Shown one piece after another: positions 7,671 to 15,577 of a DNA stretch of 34,495 nucleotides (position 1 is its first letter; each line of letters starts with the position of its first letter). A model generated the notes under the pieces. It had not been told where the DNA came from. It saw only the letters and a list, made by a program, of their open reading frames with translations, and did not search any database. The position numbers and the translations under genes were made by a program. Source of the stretch: Lachnospiraceae bacterium (lineage in GTDB: Bacteria > Bacillota > Clostridia > Lachnospirales > Lachnospiraceae); NCBI GenBank assembly GCA_902363825.1, contig CABJBK010000019.1, positions 1 through 34,495 on the forward strand. Direction: 5' to 3'.

Positions 7671-8927
7671 TTATTCGTTGCAAAGAAGCGAAAAAGATAT
7701 TTTAAAACAATTCCATCCGTCTTTACTTAAAACGGTTATCTCCGTATGATATTTTCTGGCAATCGACTGTGCAATAGCAAGTCCCAGACCATAATTCCCC
7801 TCCGACGGATCCGAAGCATGATAAAACTTTTCAAAAATACGTTTTCGCTCTTCCTCTGGTATCACGCTGCCCTGATTTTCTACAGAAAGCATTGCTTTTT
7901 TCCCTTCTCTTTTTAAAAGAAGCCTTACTTCTTTTCCAGACCCGGTATGCCGGATCGCGTTTTCCAGAAGCGTTTCCGCCATCCTCTGCAGTGTTTCCCT
8001 GTTACCTGCAATAAATATATTTTCCTGTATGTCACCTGTTAATCTGATTTCTTTTTCAAAAGCCATTGCCTCAAATTCCAACAAAGTCCCTTCCAGACAC
8101 TGGCTGAGATCCACTTTATCCTCTGTACGGTTTTCTTTCTGATAATCCAGTTTCGAATAATCCAGAAGTTCTATTACCAGTTTTCGCATCTTCTCGTTTT
8201 CTTCCATTGCATAATTTAGATATTTACTGTGGATTCCTTCTTTTTCCATCATATCCAGACTTGCTTTCATAACCGTAATAGGTGTCTTTAACTCATGTCC
8301 TGCAAACATAACAAATTCTTTCTGCAGCCGATCAGCTTCCTCTAACGGTGCAACCATCTTTCCCGCAATTCTCCAGGCAAGGTAAACCCATAACGTTCCA
8401 CATGCAACAGCCATCAATAAGGAGAGATAGAAATATTTTTCTTCTTCCTGTTTCACAGATGCTATATCCGCAAAGGCAATCAGCAATTCTCCCTCGTGAA
8501 CAGAAATTTCAAACTGATAATTTTGATAACTGCCTGAGGTCTTTCCGGTTGCCAGAATGTTTTTTGCCGTTTTCAGAATCTGTTCTTCCGGAATTTTTGT
8601 GTCTGGCAGCATATTTTTTATATATAATGTTCCACTCTCTGACTTAGCCGCAAGATAACTATTCTTTATATAGCTTTTTTCTTTTTCCTCTGTCGTTCCC
8701 CCACTCTCCGTTTCCGGATTATTATTTTTCTCCGGTTCTTTTGAAATTTCCTGTTGTCCGTCTGCACTCTGACCGGAAACAATCTGAAATTTCATATTCA
8801 AAATTCTGGAAATACTGTTTTTATTATTCTGTATATAAGAAATATTCAGAAGAAACAATACCAGTGCTGCTGCAATACCATAAAGGAGCAGGAGCAGTCC
8901 CATAATTTTCTTTTTAAAATTCTTCAT
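7671..8927 (-). CDS. Sensor histidine kinase
   Basis: A 418-residue membrane kinase. A first membrane segment lies at about 9-31, an extracytoplasmic sensor region of about 130 residues (rich in Glu/Ser/Asn, no family recognised), and a second segment at about 166-186. The HisKA phosphoacceptor is His211 in FAGHELKTP. The ATPase domain shows the N box LLENAIRH (Asn323), G1 VENQG (349-353) and G2 NYGLGLAIAQ (from 378). No clear HAMP domain separates the second membrane segment from HisKA. The gene overlaps the response regulator gene by 14 bp, so they form one unit. The stimulus is unknown; the secreted esterase next door suggests a cell-surface or nutrient signal. Confidence 0.9.
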   Translation of the reverse strand: MKNFKKKIMGLLLLLYGIAAALVLFLLNISYIQNNKNSISRILNMKFQIVSGQSADGQQEISKEPEKNNNPETESGGTTEEKEKSYIKNSYLAAKSESGTLYIKNMLPDTKIPEEQILKTAKNILATGKTSGSYQNYQFEISVHEGELLIAFADIASVKQEEEKYFYLSLLMAVACGTLWVYLAWRIAGKMVAPLEEADRLQKEFVMFAGHELKTPITVMKASLDMMEKEGIHSKYLNYAMEENEKMRKLVIELLDYSKLDYQKENRTEDKVDLSQCLEGTLLEFEAMAFEKEIRLTGDIQENIFIAGNRETLQRMAETLLENAIRHTGSGKEVRLLLKREGKKAMLSVENQGSVIPEEERKRIFEKFYHASDPSEGNYGLGLAIAQSIARKYHTEITVLSKDGWNCFKISFSLLCNE

Positions 8928-9636
8928 CTGCTTTACCTCTCAGGCGATAGCCCACACCTCTGACCGTCTCAATAACAGAACTGGTTTCAATAAATTTTAA
9001 TTTTTTCCGCAGGAAAGAAATATATACCTCTTCATTGTTATATTCTATATCCGTATCATAACCCCATATGCGAACTGTAATCTGTTCCTTTGACAGCACC
9101 TGTCCATAGTTTTCCATAAAATAGAATAATAATGTATATTCTTTTACCGACAATTTCACACTCTTATTGCTGGTAGGATTGTTTAGCGTGCGGCTGTTTT
9201 TTTCCAGAATAAAATCCGGACCGTTCAGACATTTTGTTGATTCTGTTCTGACTGTTTTCCCATTTTTTTTGAGCAAAACTTTTATACGGGCATCCAGTTC
9301 TTCTATTTCAAAAGGTTTTGTAAGATAATCTTCTGCACCTGCCCCAAATCCCTGCAGTTTGTCCTGCAGTTCTACTCTGGCTGTCAACATGATAACCGGT
9401 GTCCGCACTTTCATGCTCCTCAATTTTTTCACTATGGTAAAACCATCCATATCCGGAAGCATAACATCTGATATAATTGCATCATATGAGACTTTTAATG
9501 CTGACTCATATCCGGATATTCCATCATGACAAACTGTAACCTGAAAATCCCTGTTACAAAACCAGTCGTACAGTATTTCTGACAACCGTATTTCATCTTC
9601 TATAATCAAAAGTTTTATCATCATCTGTTCGCTCAC
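8914..9636 (-). CDS. OmpR/PhoB-family response regulator
   Basis: A 240-residue regulator with a receiver domain (about 6-122) and a winged-helix DNA-binding domain (about 135-235). Receiver residues are the acidic pair at 13-14 (EDE), phosphoacceptor Asp57 (IISDVMLPDMDG), Thr85 (MLTAR) and Lys107 (LTKPF). The C-terminal domain ends in the typical VRGVGYRL. The start is uncertain: the longest frame begins at a GTG at 9636, but the AAGGA just upstream is better placed for the ATG codons at 9624 or 9621. It is first in an operon with the kinase and is probably the activator of the esterase promoter at 7597-7630. Confidence 0.9.
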   Translation of the reverse strand: MSEQMMIKLLIIEDEIRLSEILYDWFCNRDFQVTVCHDGISGYESALKVSYDAIISDVMLPDMDGFTIVKKLRSMKVRTPVIMLTARVELQDKLQGFGAGAEDYLTKPFEIEELDARIKVLLKKNGKTVRTESTKCLNGPDFILEKNSRTLNNPTSNKSVKLSVKEYTLLFYFMENYGQVLSKEQITVRIWGYDTDIEYNNEEVYISFLRKKLKFIETSSVIETVRGVGYRLRGKADEEF

Positions 9637-9650
9637 TTCCTTATACGTTC

Positions 9651-9687
9651 ACTATACTTTCCCTTGTATGATATCTTCCTGTATGAT
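9651..9687 (-). promoter_or_regulatory. Possible promoter and direct repeat before the two-component genes
   Basis: On the minus strand, ATCATACAGG (9687-9678) and ATCATACAAGG (9672-9662) form a direct repeat with a 15-bp period, followed by TATAGT (9656-9651). There is no good -35 box. Autoregulation is possible, but the spacing differs from the 11-bp repeat at the esterase promoter, so this is a weak call. Confidence 0.3.
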
Positions 9688-9803
9688 TTTATGAACTCTG
9701 ATAAGGTAAAAACAGGACACAAGATATCCCATATCTGCCAATTATGCCTGTACATTTCTTTTCATACATATTAACATATAACGGGCACAAAATTAAGCCG
9801 TCT

Positions 9804-9836
9804 TAAAAAAAGATGGAAGCGCCCGCTCCCATCTTA
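9804..9836 (-). terminator. Terminator after the MATE/cytidylate-kinase-like operon
   Basis: On the minus strand the arms AGATGGGAGCG and CGCTTCCATCT pair with one G-U wobble and a very short loop, followed by seven T residues. It lies about 15 bp downstream of the stop at 9851. Confidence 0.85.
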
Positions 9837-9850
9837 TCTGCACCAAACAT

Positions 9851-10438
9851 CTATCCTGCACATTCCATTATGATTTTCTGACACATATCATATCCCAGCC
9901 CGGAACTGTTGAGTGACAGCGTATAATTGCCCGCCATTCCCCATTTTTGTTCCGTATAAAAATTATAATTTGTTCTGCGTCTTTTATCGGTATCATTTAT
10001 CATCTTTATCGCCTCTGCTTTTGTGACCTCATATAACTTACAGATACGTTTTACTTTTTCCGGCATGTTTCCGTGTATGAAAACATTCAGCACATCCTCT
10101 CTGTCTTTTAAGATAAAGTCCGCATTTCTTCCTATGATCACGCAGCTTTCCTTCTCCGCGATCTCGAGGATCACCTTTCTCTGCGCTTCGTATACCATAT
10201 CTTCCACTGATTTTCCTGTGATATCCCGTCCCAGAAAAGCGTATGCAAATAATCCTTTCTTTGGAGACAATTCTGCATTTTTCTGAATATACTCCGGTGA
10301 AAATCCTGATCTCTCCGCGATCTGACCTATGATATCCTTATCATAATAGGCAATTCCCAGTTTTTTTGCCACTTCCTCACCGATAAAACGGCCGCCACTT
10401 CCGAACTCTCTGCTGATTGTAATAATTCTTTTTGCCAT
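9851..10438 (-). CDS. Cytidylate kinase-like family protein
   Basis: A 195-residue P-loop protein of the cytidylate-kinase-like family common in Clostridia. The nucleotide-binding loop is REFGSGGRFIG (residues 10-20), a variant of GxxGxGK in which the usual Lys position is replaced. Near 101-106 is VIIGRNADFIL and near 144-160 an Arg-rich lid DTDKRRRTNYNFY, both typical. It is distinct from the housekeeping Cmk and the substrate is not established. The ATG at 10438 follows AAGGAGG. It starts 13 bp after the MATE stop and is therefore probably cotranscribed with it, ending at the terminator at 9804-9836. Confidence 0.8.
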   Translation of the reverse strand: MAKRIITISREFGSGGRFIGEEVAKKLGIAYYDKDIIGQIAERSGFSPEYIQKNAELSPKKGLFAYAFLGRDITGKSVEDMVYEAQRKVILEIAEKESCVIIGRNADFILKDREDVLNVFIHGNMPEKVKRICKLYEVTKAEAIKMINDTDKRRRTNYNFYTEQKWGMAGNYTLSLNSSGLGYDMCQKIIMECAG

Positions 10439-10451
10439 TGCCGATTCCTCC

Positions 10452-11819
10452 TTAATCTAAACTTTCCACTTTGCTCTTTCTGATTCTCTTTAAAAATACA
10501 TATCCCACCAGACATGCTATAAACTCTGTGATTGGAAATGCCCACCAGATCAGTGAAACTCCCATCTGGCCATTTCTGACAAAGATTGAAAAAATTCCTG
10601 CCAGTGGCAATATGATCACAAGCTGTCTGAGCAGTGAGATCACAAGTGACTCAATGCCACCGTCCAACGCCTGATAAATTCCCTGATATGCCACATTGAT
10701 TCCCGCAAAAATGAAGCTGATGGAGATAATCCTCATTGCTCCAATAAAATACTCTCTGGACTGCGCGGCATTAAACAACGTTGCAAATGCTCCCGGAAAG
10801 ATTTCTGTAATTGCCACGCCGATAATCATAAGTGCGACCGTATAGATCAGCCCATATTTTATTCCGTCTTTTATTCTCTTTTTACTTCCCATTCCATAAG
10901 CAAAAGCAAGGATCGGTGTGATCGCATCTCTCAGTCCGAATGCAAGGAACAATACAAACTGCTGCACTTTATAGAACAGGCCGTATGCGGTCTGCGCGGA
11001 TGGATTGAATTTCAGAATAAGATTCATCACATATACCATGATCGACATAAGCGCCTGCGCAATGATCGCCGGAAGCCCGATCGCATATATTTCCTTCATG
11101 ATTCCGGCATCCGGTCTCATATATTTCACGCCGCGTTCAAACTCTTTATTTAATTTCATATGGAAAATGAACAATAACACCGCCGATGCCACCTGCCCGA
11201 TCACAGTTGCATAGGCAGCACCCTCTACTCCCATTTCCGGAACCGGTCCGATCCCATAGATCATAATCGGATCAAGAATAATATTTACTACTGCTCCCAC
11301 TACCTGACCGATCGTAGAATAGAGTGAACGTCCCGTTGCCTGCAATAATTTTTCAAACAGCGAAAAGAAAATGATTCCAAAAGAAATCACACAGCATATT
11401 CTAAGATAGCCTGTTCCCATTGAGATAACTTCCGGGTCAACAGTCTGCGACGAAATATATGCTCTTACTCCGAAAATTCCAAATACCAGACATACGACAT
11501 AGATAATTGCTCCGAGGAATAAACTGTTTCCTGCAACTTTTGCAGCCTTTTTCTCATTTCCCTGCCCCAGTGTTCTTGCAAGAAGTGCATTTGTTCCCAC
11601 ACCTGTTCCGATTCCTACTGCCACCATGAGCATCTGAACCGGAAACACCAGTGTAAGTGCGTTCAGTGCCGCTTCACTTCCCACCTTCATGTTTCCCACA
11701 AAGGCGCTGTCCACAATATTGTAAACCGCCTGCAATGCCATAGATAAGATCATCGGTATCCCCATCTGAACCATGAGCTTATTTACCGGCATTTCTTTCA
11801 TCTTGTTACTTTCTGCCAT
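10452..11819 (-). CDS. MATE-family multidrug/cation exporter
   Basis: A 455-residue integral membrane protein with about 12 hydrophobic segments in two halves, of the NorM/DinF (MATE) superfamily, which exports cationic drugs or metabolites using Na+ or H+. The N-terminal [20 protein letters not shown] and the [17 protein letters not shown] stretch are typical. The start is placed at 11819 (AAAGGAGG, 11 nt spacing). An in-frame extension to 11909 is open but would run through a leader hairpin and has no ribosome binding site. The gene is preceded by an elaborate leader with two terminator-like hairpins, suggesting expression is controlled by transcription termination. Confidence 0.88.
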   Translation of the reverse strand: MAESNKMKEMPVNKLMVQMGIPMILSMALQAVYNIVDSAFVGNMKVGSEAALNALTLVFPVQMLMVAVGIGTGVGTNALLARTLGQGNEKKAAKVAGNSLFLGAIIYVVCLVFGIFGVRAYISSQTVDPEVISMGTGYLRICCVISFGIIFFSLFEKLLQATGRSLYSTIGQVVGAVVNIILDPIMIYGIGPVPEMGVEGAAYATVIGQVASAVLLFIFHMKLNKEFERGVKYMRPDAGIMKEIYAIGLPAIIAQALMSIMVYVMNLILKFNPSAQTAYGLFYKVQQFVLFLAFGLRDAITPILAFAYGMGSKKRIKDGIKYGLIYTVALMIIGVAITEIFPGAFATLFNAAQSREYFIGAMRIISISFIFAGINVAYQGIYQALDGGIESLVISLLRQLVIILPLAGIFSIFVRNGQMGVSLIWWAFPITEFIACLVGYVFLKRIRKSKVESLD

Positions 11820-11846
11820 CTTAATGAAATCCTCCTTTTTCTGCAT

Positions 11847-11906
11847 AAAAAAAAGTGTATTCCTATCATATAAGCTGGACTTACGCTGATAAGCTACACA
11901 CTTTTT
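11847..11906 (-). terminator. Leader hairpin 1 (gene-proximal) upstream of the MATE gene
   Basis: On the minus strand AAAAGTGT (11905-11898) pairs with ACACTTTT (11858-11851), followed by more T residues. It encloses a region with AGCGTAAGTCCAG and a smaller TATCA/TGATA stem. The T run ends only about 10 nt before the AAAGGAGG of the MATE gene. It shares its inner motif with hairpin 2 at 11951-11996. Confidence 0.55.
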
Positions 11907-11929
11907 CATGGCATTATAAACTTAACAAT

Positions 11930-11947
11930 GTGCGGCATCAGGCGCAC
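11930..11947 (-). other. Small GTGCG/CGCAC hairpin between the two leader hairpins
   Basis: GTGCG and CGCAC arms (11947-11943 and 11934-11930 on the minus strand) with an 8-nt loop. It lies between leader hairpins 2 and 1 and may be part of the leader fold. A TATAAT-like sequence downstream of it (about 11913-11918) could be an internal promoter, but has no good -35 box. Confidence 0.35.
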
Positions 11948-11950
11948 ATA

Positions 11951-11996
11951 AAAAACGAGCAGCAAAACTGGATTTACGCTAGTCTGCTACTCGTTT
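11951..11996 (-). terminator. Leader hairpin 2 (promoter-proximal) upstream of the MATE gene
   Basis: On the minus strand AAACGAGTAGCA (11996-11985) pairs with TGCTGCTCGTTT (11964-11953) with one G-U, followed by a T run. The 20-nt loop contains AGCGTAAATCCAG, nearly the same as in hairpin 1. The 5' arm starts at the predicted transcription start, so the transcript would begin with a complete intrinsic terminator unless something prevents its folding. Confidence 0.65.
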
Positions 11997-12003
11997 GAAA
12001 GTT

Positions 12004-12032
12004 ATTATATTTCTCTTTTGGGGAAAAGTCAA
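12004..12032 (-). promoter_or_regulatory. SigA-type promoter of the MATE operon
   Basis: On the minus strand TTGACT (12032-12027), 17-bp spacer, TATAAT (12009-12004). The predicted start is near 11997. The -35 box overlaps the stop codon of the upstream 105-residue gene. Confidence 0.75.
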
Positions 12033-12346
12033 ACAAAAATTTTCTTTACTGTTCTTCTGTTCTCCCCGATCACTGCCTTTCTCGGATCTTTTGGATCATA
12101 GATCACCGTGACCTTTGTTCCCTCTTCAACGGCTCCCATGACCGGCACCTGTCTTTGTCCGATCGGGATCGGTCCGAGGCGGATCGTCTCCGATTTCATT
12201 CTGACTGACTCGGTAACGGAATACGCCACGCCGCCTGCCTCATATGCAACCGTGATCACAGAGGAGGAATCCACGCCCCGCAGACGAAATTCTGTGATGA
12301 TCCCCTCTGTTTTTGTTCCTGTTTCCGCTAATTTTTCTTTTCTCAT
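12029..12346 (-). CDS. Small DUF3592-like hypothetical protein
   Basis: A 105-residue soluble protein predicted to be mostly beta-strand. Stretches such as TEGIITEFR, ITVAYEAGGVAYSVTES and GTKVTVIYDPKDPRKAVI resemble the extracytoplasmic part of DUF3592 proteins, but the flanking membrane helices of that family are absent, so the match is tentative. The ATG follows AAAGGGG with suitable spacing. It starts 29 bp after the GH114-like gene and is probably cotranscribed with it. Function unknown. Confidence 0.6.
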   Translation of the reverse strand: MRKEKLAETGTKTEGIITEFRLRGVDSSSVITVAYEAGGVAYSVTESVRMKSETIRLGPIPIGQRQVPVMGAVEEGTKVTVIYDPKDPRKAVIGENRRTVKKIFV

Positions 12347-12375
12347 TTTGATCCCCTTTCATGTTCATGCCGCTG

Positions 12376-13233
12376 TCATTGCTCCAGTTCCAGTGAATCC
12401 GCAATATAAAAATGAAATCCTTCTTTCTTACAGTATCTTTTTATTTTTCTTATCATTTTCCAGTCCGTCGTATATTCCAACAGATACACTTCCATGCCAT
12501 CCGCCTTGCATGCTTTCAGATAATTGCAGAAATAATCCCGTTCTTCCTCCGCCTGTGCATGAAACGTTCCTGTATCAAAATCGATGCTGCTCCATACCGT
12601 CTCTTGATTTACGCCAGTCATAATATCCTCTGCAGACCCATAACGCTCCTGATATGCTGTCACATAAGTATCGCCGCCGTTGATGATAACCGCCTTCCCA
12701 AGAGATCTGATATTTTTAAGAATCACAGTAAGACCTTCAAAAATATCCTTTTTCGGAGCATAATAATACACATCGCAATTATCAATAAAAAAGCCGTCCA
12801 CACCCTTTTCATCCAATTTCTGCACCAGTTCTCCAATAAATTGCTGCCAGTCCGGACTTGCGACATCCACCCATTTTTCCTCTTCCCAGTTTTCATAATC
12901 ACCGATTGCCAGATCCGCATAGGTTTTATAATATTCCCGGAATGTCTCAATGGAGCCGATATTGAGATATGTATATACTATCGTTCCATTTTCATGCAGC
13001 ATTTCAATATCTTTCTCTTTAAAATACTGTGCATCGATCACAACGGTTTCATACGCCCCCAGCTGATCCAGCACCGAATCATCTACATTTAAAAATACTC
13101 CGTAATCTTTCTTTTCCTCTTTTTTCTGCTGCATTACATGACTGCCCAGTAAAAATGCACTCGCAATAAGTATCAGAAGCAGGGCAAAAAGCCCTGCTCC
13201 TTTTCTTCTTTTATCCAATAATCTATACCTCAA
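12376..13233 (-). CDS. GH114-like (endo-alpha-1,4-polygalactosaminidase family) membrane-anchored protein
   Basis: A 285-residue protein with an N-terminal signal anchor (about 13-31) and a TIM-barrel-like domain outside the membrane. Family-typical pieces are VVIDAQYF (64-71), TYLNIGSIE (88-96), GVDGFFIDNCDVY (144-156; Asp151 a likely catalytic acid), NQETVW (209-214; Glu211) and YLLEYT (250-255; Glu253). GH114 enzymes cleave galactosaminogalactan-like polymers, but many bacterial homologues are uncharacterised. The apparent start is TTG at 13233, which overlaps the stop of a degraded upstream acetyltransferase frame; this suggests past translational coupling and makes the true start uncertain. 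Confidence 0.7.
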   Translation of the reverse strand: MRYRLLDKRRKGAGLFALLLILIASAFLLGSHVMQQKKEEKKDYGVFLNVDDSVLDQLGAYETVVIDAQYFKEKDIEMLHENGTIVYTYLNIGSIETFREYYKTYADLAIGDYENWEEEKWVDVASPDWQQFIGELVQKLDEKGVDGFFIDNCDVYYYAPKKDIFEGLTVILKNIRSLGKAVIINGGDTYVTAYQERYGSAEDIMTGVNQETVWSSIDFDTGTFHAQAEEERDYFCNYLKACKADGMEVYLLEYTTDWKMIRKIKRYCKKEGFHFYIADSLELEQ

Positions 13234-13372
13234 GCTTTAATTCCACTTCATCCTCATCTTTTCTGCCTGTCTCCGCAAAATCCATATTCCTTTCCCTGCA
13301 TACTTTCATCGATCATAAGATGCAGATATTATAAGTTTTCTCATCAATCTTTCTTAACGTAATATTACTCAC
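13223..13372 (-). pseudogene. Remnant of a GNAT-type acetyltransferase gene (internally deleted)
   Basis: A GTG at 13372 after AAAAGGAG opens a 19-codon frame beginning MSNITLRKIDEKTYN, which resembles the start of GNAT acetyltransferases and stops at 13313. A second frame (13309-13223) ends NMDFAETGRKDEDEVELKLE, resembling the end of such proteins (aromatic-phenylalanine-ETG then an acidic and EVELKL tail). About 100 codons of a normal GNAT gene are missing. Its stop overlaps the TTG start of the GH114-like gene. Identification is by appearance only. Confidence 0.4.
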
Positions 13373-13379
13373 GAATCTC

Positions 13380-13460
13380 CTTTTCCGGGGTTATCCGATG
13401 ACACCCCCTTTTGCCGTATTTTCGGTTACTGGTCTTTTTGTTCTTCTTTCTGTCATATAG
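13380..13460 (-). other. Possible 21-codon open frame in the GH114 leader
   Basis: On the minus strand a frame starting with ATG after a GGGG-type site reads MTERRTKRPVTENTAKGGVI and one more residue, ending just before the acetyltransferase remnant. It is highly basic and could be a small protein, a leader peptide or chance. I do not recognise it. Confidence 0.25.
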
Positions 13461-13501
13461 GAACATCCCCTTTCATGAATAATTTACCGCGGTACTTTCT
13501 T

Positions 13502-13531
13502 ATCATACACAATTTTTTGCAGTCGTGTCAA
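13502..13531 (-). promoter_or_regulatory. Promoter upstream of the GH114-like gene and the acetyltransferase remnant
   Basis: On the minus strand TTGACA (13531-13526), 18-bp spacer, TATGAT (13507-13502). It would give a leader of about 260 nt before the GH114-like gene. That leader holds the acetyltransferase remnant and the 21-codon frame and no other gene I can support. Confidence 0.55.
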
Positions 13532-13619
13532 TCTTCCCCCTTCTTTTAATAATCATGCATTCTTATCCTGCTCTAAAATTCCCCAATGTCCACTATATCC
13601 ACTCCCTATATATCGTACT

Positions 13620-13722
13620 TCTTTTAACCAAATACAGCGGACAAAAAGAAAAGACAAAAGAAGCTCTTCTCCTTTTAGATAAACAGATTGAAGAGTTCTT
13701 TCGCCTTTATCATGTTGGCTGA
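13620..13722 (+). pseudogene. Possible plus-strand gene fragment in the 13.5-13.7 kb gap
   Basis: The plus strand encodes YSGQKEKTKEALLLLDKQIE and continues to EEFFRLYHVG then stop. It has an amphipathic helical pattern and looks more like coding sequence than the surrounding AT-rich gap, but there is no ribosome binding site for the longer frame from 13525 and no recognised family. It may be the C-terminal scrap of a lost gene. Apart from this and the promoter at 13502-13531, I see nothing in 13532-13744. Confidence 0.25.
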
Positions 13723-13744
13723 TCCGTACCCATACCGTTTTCAA

Positions 13745-14203
13745 TTACTTTTCCTGGCTTTCCATGCGTTTTTTCAGCTTCCGGTTCATCCGGTCAGCGA
13801 CACGGCTCTCCATATAATAACTGATTGCGACCACACTGCAATAGACGAATACGATACACGCCTCCATCCCGGCGATCATCCGCCAGTCTGAAATATAAAA
13901 CCAGCCGAACCAAAAGCCACAGCCCAAAACCACCATATTTACAAACAGAAAATAGAGCAGATTCCGGATCAGCATTGCCTGTTTCGATATTTCTTTTTCC
14001 GAATCGGATACCGGAAAGGCAATTACCGATCCAAGACTTGTGAGAAATGAAACGCCTAAAATCTCCCACAGGATCGTAACATTCAGCTCTGTCTTCCATC
14101 CCCAGAACACCACGATATACACTGCGGAAACAAAGACAACCAGTGTGACCACCCGCATATATACCGCCAGAAAATTCTGTATTACTTTTCGCATCTTTTC
14201 CAT
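13745..14203 (-). CDS. DUF3021 membrane protein (partner of LytTR regulator)
   Basis: A 152-residue protein with four hydrophobic segments (about 14-36, 46-66, 78-101, 105-130) and a basic C-terminal tail, matching the DUF3021 family. DUF3021 proteins are usually encoded beside a LytTR regulator and, in the streptococcal HdrRM/BrsRM LytTR regulatory systems, the membrane partner holds the regulator inactive; that role is inferred here from arrangement. It starts 9 bp after the LytTR stop with AGGAGG upstream. It is the last gene of the four-gene ABC/LytTR unit. No convincing terminator follows within 200 bp. Confidence 0.82.
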   Translation of the reverse strand: MEKMRKVIQNFLAVYMRVVTLVVFVSAVYIVVFWGWKTELNVTILWEILGVSFLTSLGSVIAFPVSDSEKEISKQAMLIRNLLYFLFVNMVVLGCGFWFGWFYISDWRMIAGMEACIVFVYCSVVAISYYMESRVADRMNRKLKKRMESQEK

Positions 14204-14212
14204 GGCATCCTC

Positions 14213-14650
14213 CTATATTCCAAGCCGTTCTTTTAACAGCGCGACATACTGTCTGGATATAATGACTTTTTCCCCGTTTTTTAACAGTGCCTCAAAGCGT
14301 CCGCCAAAGGCAGGCGACAGGCTTTTTATCTTGTCCAGATTTAAGATCGTTGATTTTGCCGCGCGCATAAAGCTTGCTGCGTTCAACTCCTCTTCGAGCT
14401 CATACAGCTTGCTTTTTACCTCGTAAACTTCTTTTTCACAATAAGCAAATACCTTTTGATCCACACTTTCAAAATAGTAGATCTGCCCCGGTTCGATCCG
14501 GTGGATCATGCCGTTCTGATATACGATGAGCTTATCATTTCCCTGCTTGAATCTCGCCAAAAGCCGCATCATATCTTCGCTCAGCTGATTGCATTTTACA
14601 ATGATCTCTTCTTCCTCTCCGGGCAAAAGATCTAAGATCGTAACTTTCAT
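14213..14650 (-). CDS. LytTR-domain DNA-binding regulator
   Basis: A 145-residue protein with a short N-terminal region (1-45) and a LytTR domain (about 45-143). Typical stretches are IYYFESVDQKVFAYC (57-71), FMRAAKSTILNLDKIKSL and the C-terminal NGEKVIISRQYVALLKERLG. There is no receiver domain, so activity is not set by a histidine kinase; the adjacent DUF3021 membrane protein is the likely control partner. It lies 15 bp after the permease gene. A pair of CTTACC repeats 21 bp apart upstream of the operon promoter fits the LytTR binding pattern, so it probably regulates its own operon. Confidence 0.87.
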   Translation of the reverse strand: MKVTILDLLPGEEEEIIVKCNQLSEDMMRLLARFKQGNDKLIVYQNGMIHRIEPGQIYYFESVDQKVFAYCEKEVYEVKSKLYELEEELNAASFMRAAKSTILNLDKIKSLSPAFGGRFEALLKNGEKVIISRQYVALLKERLGI

Positions 14651-14665
14651 ACCGTCCTCTTTTCT

Positions 14666-15577
14666 CTATCGGTTCAGATGTTTTTTCTTTGATACAAGGA
14701 TCGTAAAGATCAGTGCCACACACCCACATCCTATCATAAATAAGAGCTGCGTTCCAGTACTTACAAGCTTATCATTCATATTTACCGTAATTCCCATATA
14801 CTCCTCATATCCGTCCATGACCGCCTCCGGCAGACCGGCAAATGTCTCCTTTAATATCTCCCCGCAGCAGACTTTGCGCATCACGGATGCTCCATGCAAA
14901 ACGGGCAGATATTTTAAAACACGCGCCACCGAGTCCGGCAGATATCCCATCGGGAGATAAATTCCTCCCACAAAACCGACCAGTGTTCCGACCACAGTCG
15001 CGATGCCTGACCACGCGCTGGTACTTTTGATAAAAAGCGCAAGCAGATACAGGATGATCGCAAACACACAGACATTAAGAAACGTATAACCGATGATCTT
15101 AAGGACTGCGCCGGCAGAAAGCATCGCTCCGCCGCCGATCCCGATATATGCCACTGCTGCGAAAAACGTGAGAAGGCAAAAAAGCGTTCCGATCACCACC
15201 GCTGCGGAAATGTAGGAAAGCGCCACCACGCTTTTTTTTACCGGCGCCGCGTAAAAGCTCTCCAGGCGGTGTTCATTCTGATCGCTGATCATCGTTCCGA
15301 TCACCGTCAATGTGACCGTCAGTGAATTGACCACCAGAATCCCCGCCAGTGTCCAGTACTGCACCAGCTGTGTCGCATGCTCTTTATCAAGTGCGGCATC
15401 ACGCACGCCGCCGTAAGTGTTTAACAGATCTGTCACACTATCCACATTCATTCTCGCGAGAAAAATACCCATTAACATCAATACGATCAGCATGGACAGC
15501 AGCGAGAAAAATACCGCCGACCGGTCTCTTAAAAATACAAGACAGTTTCGTTTCGTCAGATTGAAATATTTACGCAT
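14666..15577 (-). CDS. ABC-2 type exporter permease
   Basis: A 303-residue membrane protein with six hydrophobic segments, matching ABC-2 transporter permeases of DrrB type: an N-terminal cytoplasmic stretch (TKRNCLVFLRDRSAVFF), one segment at about 21-41, and a cluster from about 95 to 290 including VVGTLVGFVGGIYLPMGYLP. It overlaps the ATPase stop by 8 bp, so the two form one exporter. The substrate is unknown; such LytTR-linked exporters are often tied to drug, peptide or lipid export. Confidence 0.85.
   Translation of the reverse strand: MRKYFNLTKRNCLVFLRDRSAVFFSLLSMLIVLMLMGIFLARMNVDSVTDLLNTYGGVRDAALDKEHATQLVQYWTLAGILVVNSLTVTLTVIGTMISDQNEHRLESFYAAPVKKSVVALSYISAAVVIGTLFCLLTFFAAVAYIGIGGGAMLSAGAVLKIIGYTFLNVCVFAIILYLLALFIKSTSAWSGIATVVGTLVGFVGGIYLPMGYLPDSVARVLKYLPVLHGASVMRKVCCGEILKETFAGLPEAVMDGYEEYMGITVNMNDKLVSTGTQLLFMIGCGCVALIFTILVSKKKHLNR

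Noticed and set aside
11820..11909. In-frame N-terminal extension of the MATE protein (starting [12 protein letters not shown])
   Set aside because: No ribosome binding site, it passes through leader hairpin 1 and its T run, and the residues are unlike MATE N-termini. It was kept only as leader RNA; a short leader peptide here cannot be fully excluded.
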